A stretch of 15,749 nucleotides of DNA, taken from CAYTPI01 sp964439625. Lineage in GTDB: Bacteria > Chloroflexota > Anaerolineae > Aggregatilineales > UBA3940. Made by a program: the position numbers and the translations under genes. The first letter of the stretch is position 1, and each line of letters starts with the position of its first letter. Of the stretch, positions 6,879 to 12,941 are shown in pieces. The notes beneath the pieces are model-generated. The model was not told the DNA's origin and made no database searches. It saw only the letters and a list, made by a program, of their open reading frames with translations. The DNA is taken from NCBI GenBank assembly GCA_964439625.1, contig CAYTPI010000030.1:1-15749 (forward strand). The letters are read 5' to 3'.

Positions 6879-7907
6879 CTAGCGCAGCGGCGAAGCCTGC
6901 GCGCTGATCGCTTTGCGCCGGGCATAAAACGCGGCTTCATGGTCGCGGAAGTCCCACGGAGAGGAGGCTGAGTCATCTGGGAGTGTATACAACACAGCAC
7001 CGAGCACATAATCATCTTTACGCATTTGATTATCGTACCAGTCGATGCAGCGCAGATAATAGTCAACGGTATCCGTGACACCAAACACGCGCAGCCCATC
7101 GCGGAAGTCTTTCCAGGCAGGTGATGGGTAACCCGGACGCGTCCAACGTTCGACGCCCCCACCAAGACCAGCCCCCGCACCAAACTCTCCGATCACAATT
7201 GGCACGTTGAACTGCTCGATGTGCATATCCCAGACGGTACGGTAGCGGCACAAGTGGTGAGCCTCATTTGCGACATAGTTCGGGAAAAGGTCAATGTCCC
7301 CCGGCTGCCGACCTGGTGCACGGTACCAAGCTTCTTGGTGCTTGCCGTAGTAATTACTGACCGTCCAAGCGAAGTACTCATGCAGTGACAGCACGCCGCC
7401 GGTATCTGCCAATGCTGCAAGCAGTGGATAGACCTCCAACCATTGAGGGTAGTCTGGTGTGCCAACTGCAAACGACCCTCCTGCAATACGGAAGCCATCT
7501 TTTGCCGCCAAATAGGTGACATCCGCCTCAAATTGCGCCATCCGGCCTAGCTGTGACCAATCACTGTATTCATTGGTGATGTTCCAAAAAACGCGCCCAC
7601 GATGTTCTGGCTTAATACGGGACCACTTCCTCGACGCATCCCGATAGTAACGGGCAACATCCCAGCCAAGCTCCTCTGGGCGATCTGTGATTTGCCCGTT
7701 GTCTTGCAGAACCCAGACCTTGCCGATGGCAAAACCAAGTGGGTCAGCGTCAAGGAAGTTGTTGATGTGTTCTAAGGTTTCAACCTGCTTCATGATGTGC
7801 ACGCCTGAGTCAAGCATCAGTTCGAGGTTGGGGCGGCCTATGTTGGCAAATGGCCCCATTTTGGTACCGGGCACCGTTTGCGGAAGGGGCATATAGTCGA
7901 GCGGCAT
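6879..7907 (-). CDS. Glycoside hydrolase-like (beta/alpha)8 protein
   Basis: 342 aa resembling clan GH-A hydrolases such as GH5/cellulase-like proteins. The pattern is a strand ending in FWNITNEYSDW (107-117), with N112-E113 as the Asn-Glu acid/base pair. SLHEYFAW (174-181) follows, and VIGEFGAG (238-245) has E241 in the nucleophile position. The sequence is otherwise divergent and I cannot assign a substrate. No signal peptide is visible, so as annotated it would stay in the cytoplasm, odd for a polysaccharide hydrolase. A single hydrophobic segment lies in frame just after its TAG. The ATG at 7907 follows GGAG by 10 bases. A perfect minus-strand TATAAT lies at 7983-7988. It may read through 172 bases into fcl and thus belong to the glycan cluster. 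Confidence 0.72.
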   Translation of the reverse strand: MPLDYMPLPQTVPGTKMGPFANIGRPNLELMLDSGVHIMKQVETLEHINNFLDADPLGFAIGKVWVLQDNGQITDRPEELGWDVARYYRDASRKWSRIKPEHRGRVFWNITNEYSDWSQLGRMAQFEADVTYLAAKDGFRIAGGSFAVGTPDYPQWLEVYPLLAALADTGGVLSLHEYFAWTVSNYYGKHQEAWYRAPGRQPGDIDLFPNYVANEAHHLCRYRTVWDMHIEQFNVPIVIGEFGAGAGLGGGVERWTRPGYPSPAWKDFRDGLRVFGVTDTVDYYLRCIDWYDNQMRKDDYVLGAVLYTLPDDSASSPWDFRDHEAAFYARRKAISAQASPLR

Positions 7908-7982
7908 CGTTAGGGGTCTCCTGCGTTAAGCGGTTCAGAATTGGTTGCTGTAGCATGGATCATCATCTGCACCAGCGCTTGT

Positions 7983-8009
7983 ATTATAAAGGATTTTGCC
8001 AACACACAA
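7983..8009 (-). promoter_or_regulatory. Probable promoter of the hydrolase-like gene
   Basis: A consensus -10 TATAAT lies at 7983-7988 on the minus strand. The best -35 is TTGTGT (8004-8009) with a short 15-base spacer. The leader to the ATG at 7907 would be about 70 bases. Confidence 0.45.
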
Positions 8010-8020
8010 ATGCGATCAGA

Positions 8021-8050
8021 TTGGCTCATCCGATATCTCTTCTCTATGCT
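8021..8050 (+). promoter_or_regulatory. Possible promoter of the flavin reductase-like gene
   Basis: TTGGCT (8021-8026), an 18-base spacer and TATGCT (8045-8050) lie 34 bases ahead of the start codon and are divergent from the promoter at 7983. The match is moderate. Confidence 0.35.
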
Positions 8051-8083
8051 CATAGATGATGAGTTTGATAGAGGATAAAAGCA

Positions 8084-8704
8084 ATGACAGATACACACCA
8101 GCAAATCGTGCCGGGAGATTGGCACCCCCGCGAAGCATATCACTTACTGATCAGCACGATAGCCCCCCGCCCCATTGGCTGGATTTCAACCTTAGACGCT
8201 GATGGCAACCCAAACATCGCACCGTATTCGTTCTTTAACGCTGTGGGTGGCATTCCGCCGACTGTGATGTTTTCCGTATCAATACCGCGCAGTGGGCGCA
8301 TCAAAGATACGCTGACAAACGCACGCACAACAGGGGAGTTCGTTGTAAACATTGTCAGTGAGGCCCAAGCTGAGCGGATGGTGCAAACCTCAGGGATGTA
8401 TGCACCGGGTGTCAACGAGTTTGACATGGCGGGCCTAGAAATGGCCCCTTGCGTTGACGTTAAACCGCCACGAGTCGCAGATTCACCAATCGCGATGGAA
8501 TGTAAGGTGACACAAATTGTTCCAGTACAAGACACAAACAACACGATGATTCTCGGGCAGGTACAGCGCTACCATGTTCGCAGTGATCTACTACGTGCCG
8601 ACAAGACTATCGACATCAAAAAGATGGCACCCGTGGTGCGTCTGGGCGGTATTGAATATGCATCTGTTGGGGATGTCTTCGAACTAGAGAGACCCGAAGT
8701 ATAG
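8084..8704 (+). CDS. Flavin reductase-like FMN-binding protein
   Basis: 206-aa split-barrel flavoprotein of the flavin reductase-like domain family (PF01613; DIM6/NTAB, flavoredoxin-like). The signature APRPIGWIST (27-36), followed by a short turn, NPNIAPYSFFN (42-52) and PPTVMFSV (58-65), forms the FMN phosphate and ring pocket. FVVNIVS (about 89-95) is the next conserved strand. Members reduce flavin with NAD(P)H for a partner monooxygenase or act as electron carriers. No partner oxygenase lies nearby, so the role here is undetermined. The ATG at 8084 has a good AGAGGA ribosome site eight bases upstream. The gene stands alone as a single transcript between two minus-strand genes. Confidence 0.9.
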   Translation: MTDTHQQIVPGDWHPREAYHLLISTIAPRPIGWISTLDADGNPNIAPYSFFNAVGGIPPTVMFSVSIPRSGRIKDTLTNARTTGEFVVNIVSEAQAERMVQTSGMYAPGVNEFDMAGLEMAPCVDVKPPRVADSPIAMECKVTQIVPVQDTNNTMILGQVQRYHVRSDLLRADKTIDIKKMAPVVRLGGIEYASVGDVFELERPEV

Positions 8705-8710
8705 AGGCCC

Positions 8711-8733
8711 AGGCTAGACACCAGAGCCTCTTT
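8711..8733 (+). terminator. Weak candidate terminator after the flavin reductase-like gene
   Basis: AGGCT (8711-8715) pairs with AGCCT (8725-8729) around a nine-base loop. AGAGGC/GCCTCT (8703-8708, 8726-8731) is an alternative outer pairing. Only CTTTC follows, so the U-tract is short. Confidence 0.35.
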
Positions 8734-8786
8734 CAGTCTTCTACAATACAATATCCGTGAAACTAGGGCGGGCCCGTTGCTTAGGC

Positions 8787-8808
8787 TAAGCTCGCCAACG
8801 CCAGCTTA
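8787..8808. repeat. Inverted repeat overlapping the glutamate dehydrogenase stop codon
   Basis: TAAGCT (8787-8792) and AGCTTA (8803-8808) flank a ten-base loop. The gene's TAA lies inside the right arm. No T-tract follows on the minus strand, so it is not a standard terminator. The same arm sequence recurs in the leader of this gene near 10189-10242. Confidence 0.4.
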
Positions 8809-10095
8809 AGGCCACAACCCGCGGACGCTCTGCACCTTTGCAACACGCTGCACTCCCACCTGAAACGCCGCTTGCCTCAGTGTGATGTTTTCTTCCTCCG
8901 CGAGGTTCCATACCGTGTCGAATGCGGTGAACATCTTTTCGCGCAGGCGGGTTTCAACGACTTCCAGCGGCCAATTATCATACTGAAGGTTCTGGACCCA
9001 CTCAAAGTACGAAACCGTCACACCACCCGCATTTGCCAGCACATCCGGCACAGTGATAATCCCTCGCGCTTCAAGGATATCGGCCCCTTCAATCGTCGTG
9101 GGGCCATTGGCCCCTTCAACGATCAGCTTGGCGCGGATATCAGAAGCGTTGCCCGCATGGATTTGCCCTTCAATCGCCGCAGGGATCAGCACATCAGTGT
9201 CTAAAGCCAACAGATGATCGTTATCAATTAACTCGTATTGCACGCCAGCTGAGTCGTGGTCTGCTAACAGCCCACCTTGTTTGACATGCGCTGACAGCGC
9301 CTCTGGATCAAGACCGTCCTGACAGTAGATAGCCCCGGAGACGTCACTGACGCCAATGATCGTTGCGCCGTATTCACTGTATAGAATCTGGGCAGCATGG
9401 CTGCCAACCTTGCCGTAACCCTGAATCACAACCCGCGCCCCTTTGACGGGTATCCCCATGCGCTCTAAGGCGAAACTGGTAACATGAGCGATCCCCCGAC
9501 TGGTCGCTTTGGTGCGCCCGCGTGATCCACCCAGTGCAATCGGCTTACCTGTGACAACAGCAGGGTCTGCCTGGCGATTCATAATCGTCATGGTGTCATT
9601 GAACCACACCATGATCCGGTCGTCGGTGTCGATGTCTGGCGCGGGGATATCGCGACGAGACCCTATAATATCAATGATAGACGATGCATAGCGCCGCGTA
9701 ATGCGCTCTAGTTCGCCCTTACTCAGTGAGCGCACATCCACTTGGACGCCACCCTTGGCTCCGCCAAATGGCAGACCAACGATGCTGCATTTCCACGTCA
9801 TCAAAGCTGCCAACGCATTGACTTCATCCCGTGTGACGCTGGGATGGTAGCGAATGCCACCCTTCGCCGGGCCGAGTGCTGTTGAGTGCTGCACCCGGTA
9901 GCCTTGAAACACCTCAATCTGACCGTTGTCCATCTTGACGGGCACCGCTACTTCCAACACACGTTCAGGGGCGCGTATCCATTCGACTAAGCCGGGGTCT
10001 AGCTTTAAGCGGCGGGCTACTAAGTCTAATTGATAGTTTGCCATCGCCAGCATCGGGTCGGAATAGCTGGCACTTTTTACAAGAAAGCTAGTCAT
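8806..10095 (-). CDS. gdhA: Glutamate dehydrogenase (Glu/Leu/Phe/Val dehydrogenase family)
   Basis: 429 aa, the length of hexameric bacterial and archaeal glutamate dehydrogenases that interconvert glutamate and 2-oxoglutarate plus ammonia. The substrate domain carries YRVQHSTALGPAKGGIRYH (66-84) with K78 and PFGGAKGG (109-116) with catalytic K114. PAPDIDT (151-157) holds the catalytic Asp D154. The nucleotide domain has QGYGKVGSHAA (225-235) and VSDVSG (249-254), with an acid at the end of the second strand that tends to go with NAD. The GGAKGG glycines and the length fit glutamate rather than leucine dehydrogenase, though family members can only be separated safely by phylogeny. The ATG at 10095 has a poor ribosome site. 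The long leader holds a probable promoter and a stem with two possible partners. Confidence 0.93.
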   Translation of the reverse strand: MTSFLVKSASYSDPMLAMANYQLDLVARRLKLDPGLVEWIRAPERVLEVAVPVKMDNGQIEVFQGYRVQHSTALGPAKGGIRYHPSVTRDEVNALAALMTWKCSIVGLPFGGAKGGVQVDVRSLSKGELERITRRYASSIIDIIGSRRDIPAPDIDTDDRIMVWFNDTMTIMNRQADPAVVTGKPIALGGSRGRTKATSRGIAHVTSFALERMGIPVKGARVVIQGYGKVGSHAAQILYSEYGATIIGVSDVSGAIYCQDGLDPEALSAHVKQGGLLADHDSAGVQYELIDNDHLLALDTDVLIPAAIEGQIHAGNASDIRAKLIVEGANGPTTIEGADILEARGIITVPDVLANAGGVTVSYFEWVQNLQYDNWPLEVVETRLREKMFTAFDTVWNLAEEENITLRQAAFQVGVQRVAKVQSVRGLWP

Positions 10096-10117
10096 AGTTC
10101 CCTATATTTGAATACCA

Positions 10118-10146
10118 ATTTTAAAGTACGCATATGGTAATCAAAA
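10118..10146 (-). promoter_or_regulatory. Possible promoter of glutamate dehydrogenase
   Basis: On the minus strand, TTTTGA (10141-10146), a 17-base spacer and TAAAAT (10118-10123) would start transcription close to the ATG at 10095. The -35 is imperfect. Confidence 0.4.
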
Positions 10147-10188
10147 TTTGGCGCCCGTGCCCAACTGTAACCCTTCTGTTTTTGTCGG

Positions 10189-10242
10189 GGTAAGCTGATT
10201 AATCGTGTTGATCTGAGGTGACTTAAGCTGTTCCAGCTTACC
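10189..10242 (-). promoter_or_regulatory. Alternative-pairing stem ahead of glutamate dehydrogenase
   Basis: In the minus-strand RNA, GGTAAGCTG (10242-10234) can pair with CAGCTTA seven bp away across a GAA loop (10230-10224), or with a perfect nine-base partner CAGCTTACC (10197-10189). The two pairings are mutually exclusive. No U-tract follows either one. It may be an attenuator-like switch, a processing site between the macro gene and glutamate dehydrogenase, or a protein-binding repeat. Confidence 0.35.
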
Positions 10243-10281
10243 GTACCTTACGAGCATCTCTTGCTTCAGAACATTTCTCTA

Positions 10282-10301
10282 AGGGGCTACTCCAGGCCCC
10301 T
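10282..10301 (-). terminator. Hairpin at the end of the macro-domain gene
   Basis: AGGGGC (10282-10287) and GCCCCT (10296-10301) form a six-bp GC-rich stem with an eight-base loop containing the macro gene's stop region. The downstream minus-strand bases TAGAGAAAT lack a U-tract, so termination would be weak. Confidence 0.3.
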
Positions 10302-10898
10302 AATCATCGATTGACGCCGCTGGGCGGTGGCCCACGTCAAACGCTCCGGTGGGGTCAGGTAGTGGCGATAGGCTAGTGCCATCTGGCGGGCCGCTTGTTG
10401 ATACGGCACGCGCCCAGCAGCGATGCCTAACCCTGGGCAGGCCACCGCCTGGATCGGTCGGTCAGAGCGTTGATTATGCCGCGCCACCGCCACCACCATG
10501 GCCCACATCGCTGTATAGACATTGTCCGTCTCTGCAATCGGCATTGGGATGCGCATCGTTGGTGTATGCGCAATATACGGGTGCAGCGGATTGCCGGTCT
10601 CGACGATCATTGAAGTGCCCACGGGCTGCTCGCCAAGGTACTCCGCCAGAATACGTTTCTGCACGCGCTGCATCAAGGCGGGGCCAAAAAAATCAATAAT
10701 AGCTGCATCCACACCCCCATCCATAAGGCCAAAGCTGTTCGCCGCCGACACCATACAATCGAAGATTTTCAAATCCTGAAAATAGCCATTGATGACTTCA
10801 ATCTCAGGTAGGCCAACGAACGCTTGCTCACAGGCTTTGCAGAAGGCCTGGTTGGGGTCAACGATGATCAGTCTATTCAGTTGCGCTGTCTTCTTCAG
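10287..10898 (-). CDS. Macro-domain protein (ADP-ribose-binding type) with probable CTG start
   Basis: Macro domains bind ADP-ribose or related nucleotides, and many hydrolyse ADP-ribosyl groups or ADP-ribose-1''-phosphate. Counting from the CTG at 10898, the 203 aa contain the first strand LIIVDPN (10-16), the ligand-contacting VSAANSFGLMDGGVD (50-64) and a C-terminal AVACPGLGIAAGRVP, which matches the glycine-rich loop that grips the phosphates. The first ordinary start codon in frame is a TTG at 10772. Using it would remove the first strand and 42 residues that read as normal macro-domain sequence. The CTG is preceded by GGAG at 10907-10910 with an ideal eight-base spacer, and the frame upstream is closed by a TGA. 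It begins three bases after the stop of the 183-aa gene, indicating coupling. The start is inferred. ATA at 10902-10904 is a less likely alternative. Confidence 0.82.
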   Translation of the reverse strand: MKKTAQLNRLIIVDPNQAFCKACEQAFVGLPEIEVINGYFQDLKIFDCMVSAANSFGLMDGGVDAAIIDFFGPALMQRVQKRILAEYLGEQPVGTSMIVETGNPLHPYIAHTPTMRIPMPIAETDNVYTAMWAMVVAVARHNQRSDRPIQAVACPGLGIAAGRVPYQQAARQMALAYRHYLTPPERLTWATAQRRQSMIRGLE

Positions 10899-10900
10899 GG

Positions 10901-11452
10901 TTATTTCTCCAGAAAGGTTATGCCGTCAGTCTTAAACTTCTCCATAAACGTATCGAGTAGGCCGTCGAGTTCAGCTACACTCTGATAACGCCAGAGTACG
11001 TCACGCCCCGTCGATGCCACGCTGCCGAAAAACTCGCTCGACATTTGCCCATTCTTGCGACCACTCCAGCCTCTATCCACGATATGTTGTTTGGCGTCGG
11101 CAAACCTAAAGCGATCAAGGTTGACGACGAAGATGTGCTGTTCAGACTGGGGCAGACGGCTGTTCCATTCATCATGCTCGAAATGCACCCGCGCCATGAC
11201 ATCTTTATTGATGTATTTGATAAAGCGTACATTAGCCTTATAGACATTATCCATCTTCGCCATTAGCACCATTTGATCTGGTGGTACAATGACATCACTA
11301 CTACGAAGCTTGTAACCAAGTTTATTCAACGGTTTTGCAAGTATATTAACAATCGGCGTGTTGAACACACGCATTAGCTCGACAACATCAGATGGGTCAT
11401 CATCTGTTGTTGTATGCGGCGTCTGCCAGATGTAATCATTTATCTTTGTCAT
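10901..11452 (-). CDS. Hypothetical protein coupled to a macro-domain gene
   Basis: 183 aa, not recognised. It is soluble, with no signal peptide or membrane helix. It is rich in charged and aromatic residues, and its middle (about residues 60-120) alternates short strands such as QMVLMAKM, VYKANVRFIKY and HIFVVNLDRFRF. That pattern suggests a compact alpha/beta domain. The C-terminal helix VAELDGLLDTFMEKF, after an RYQS segment, loosely recalls the DUF4304 layout, but the similarity is too weak to assert. The ATG at 11452 follows AAGGA by about ten bases. Its last codons contain the ribosome site of the macro-domain gene, so the two are very likely made together. It is divergent from the amidase gene, with only 50 bases between their start codons. 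Confidence 0.75.
   Translation of the reverse strand: MTKINDYIWQTPHTTTDDDPSDVVELMRVFNTPIVNILAKPLNKLGYKLRSSDVIVPPDQMVLMAKMDNVYKANVRFIKYINKDVMARVHFEHDEWNSRLPQSEQHIFVVNLDRFRFADAKQHIVDRGWSGRKNGQMSSEFFGSVASTGRDVLWRYQSVAELDGLLDTFMEKFKTDGITFLEK
10907..10910 (-). promoter_or_regulatory. Ribosome binding site that decides a CTG start
   Basis: GGAG lies eight bases before CTG (10898-10896) on the minus strand, inside the last codons of the preceding gene. No ATG, GTG or TTG occurs in this frame between the upstream TGA and the TTG at 10772. Confidence 0.55.
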
Positions 11453-11502
11453 GGGGCCTGCGTCCTTATGGCACTACAATTGATCAGGAGACCACTACCA
11501 CT

Positions 11503-12873
11503 ATGCTAGATGATACCACCTTCAACGCAATGACACTGGCCCAAGCCTCAAATATGATCAAACAGGGGCAGATGACGCCATTAGAATTAACCGAAGCCTG
11601 CCTTGAACGTATCGAACGTTATGATAGCACACTGAACGCTTTCATTGACGTCCTCAAAGAAGAGGTCCTGACCGAAGCGCGCTACGCGACCAAGTCATTT
11701 GAACGCGGCGAATATTGGGGCACGCTGCACGGCATTCCGTTGGCAATCAAAGACAACATCGACATCACCGACCACGTCACGACGGCAGGCGGCAACTTTC
11801 ACGACAACCAAGTTGCCACCGCTGACGCGGAGGTGATCACGCAGTTACAAGCGGCGGGCGCACTGGTGATCGGCAAGACAAACATGCACGAGTTCGCGGT
11901 TGGCGTCACGACGGATAATCCGCATTACGGCACCTGCCGCAACCCATGGAACGCCAAGTACAGCCCCGGTGGGTCAAGTGGGGGGACGGGGGCAGCCGTC
12001 GCGGCAGGTATGGCGTTGGGCGGCCTTGGCACCGATACCGGCGGCTCTGTGCGTGTCCCCTCGGCACTCTGCGGCCTGACGGGCCTTCGCCCCGGTAAGG
12101 GCAAAATATCGACCAAAGGCGTCTTCCCAATGAGTTGGACACTCGACACCGTCGGGCCAATGGCACATTCTGCCCGCGATGTCGCCCTACTCTACGACGC
12201 TGTGACGCTCAGCGACACGCACGCCATGATCAACAAGTCAGTACGCGGCACACGAATCGGTTTGCTGACAGATGACTTCATCTGGATGGAGGCTGACGTT
12301 GAAGTCAGTGGTGCGGTCCGAGCTGCCGCCGATGCCCTCAGTGATGCGGGGATGGACGTCATCGACGTCTCACTGCCGATGTTGCCAGAAGCACAGCGAG
12401 CAGGAGCACTGATCGGCATCACCGAGGCCGCAGCCGTTCATCGGGAGCGGCTGGACGCCCAACCTGAGCGCTTCGGAGAAGACGTACTGACGCGCTTGCA
12501 ACTTGGGCAGGATCGCAGCGGTATTGATTATGCTCAGGCTCGGCATACAGGCCGTCAATGGCGTACCGAACTCGATGAGATGTTCGCCAACCAAGTTGAC
12601 ATCTTGCTGCTGCCCACCACCCCGATCCCTGCGCCGGAGATCGAGGGTAATCAAGCGATTAAGGCAGCCGGTGTACTCTTACGCTTGACCTACCCATTTA
12701 ACTTATCTGGCCTGCCAGCAATGAGCGTACCGTGCGGCTTCACGTCAGATGAGCTGCCAATTGGGATGCAGTTGATCGCCCCAGACATTTACTTAGAGTT
12801 ACAGATGGCGCACCTCTACCAGCAGCATACTGACTGGCACATGCGCCGTCCTAATCTCGCTGAGACAACCTAG
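11503..12873 (+). CDS. Amidase (amidase signature family)
   Basis: 456 aa hydrolase with the Ser-cisSer-Lys triad of the amidase signature family. The lysine is K83 in IPLAIKDN (79-86), the cis-serine is S158 in PGGSSGG (155-161) and the nucleophile is S182 in GTDTGGSVRVP (176-186). The 24-residue spacing between the serines equals that of GatA. It is not clearly GatA: the region after the triad (KGKISTKGVFPMSWTLDT) matches general amidases, and gatB/gatC are absent. Substrate could be a short-chain or aromatic amide, or a carbamoyl compound. The ATG at 11503 is preferred over upstream in-frame codons, because those would overlap the divergent gene's start and encode no family sequence. AGGAG lies 12 bases upstream, slightly far. 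A TACAAT at 11475-11480 may be its -10. Confidence 0.9.
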   Translation: MLDDTTFNAMTLAQASNMIKQGQMTPLELTEACLERIERYDSTLNAFIDVLKEEVLTEARYATKSFERGEYWGTLHGIPLAIKDNIDITDHVTTAGGNFHDNQVATADAEVITQLQAAGALVIGKTNMHEFAVGVTTDNPHYGTCRNPWNAKYSPGGSSGGTGAAVAAGMALGGLGTDTGGSVRVPSALCGLTGLRPGKGKISTKGVFPMSWTLDTVGPMAHSARDVALLYDAVTLSDTHAMINKSVRGTRIGLLTDDFIWMEADVEVSGAVRAAADALSDAGMDVIDVSLPMLPEAQRAGALIGITEAAAVHRERLDAQPERFGEDVLTRLQLGQDRSGIDYAQARHTGRQWRTELDEMFANQVDILLLPTTPIPAPEIEGNQAIKAAGVLLRLTYPFNLSGLPAMSVPCGFTSDELPIGMQLIAPDIYLELQMAHLYQQHTDWHMRRPNLAETT

Positions 12874-12896
12874 CGTGACCGAAGCAATATTCGATT

Positions 12897-12923
12897 AAAA
12901 AGGGGGCAGCTTATCTGCGCCCC
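12897..12923 (-). terminator. Rho-independent terminator of ATP sulfurylase
   Basis: On the minus strand, GGGGCGCAG (12923-12915), loop ATAAG and CTGCCCCC (12909-12902) form a strong stem with one bulge, followed by TTTTT (12901-12897). It sits just beyond the sat stop codon. It may also stop amidase transcription from the other side, though the plus-strand T-tract is poor. Confidence 0.8.
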
Positions 12924-12941
12924 GGTAATCTTTCAAGATAG

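Noticed and set aside
6722..7183. 153-codon minus-strand ORF
   Set aside because: Mostly an alternative frame of the hydrolase-like gene, whose own frame carries the conserved NE and GEFG motifs. Only its tail lies in intergenic DNA.
10287..10772. Shorter macro-domain gene starting at TTG
   Set aside because: It removes the first strand of the domain and has no ribosome site. The upstream extension is clearly coding.
11392..11502. Upstream extension of the amidase by 37 codons
   Set aside because: It would overlap the start of the divergent 183-aa gene and adds sequence unlike the amidase family. The ATG at 11503 has a ribosome site.
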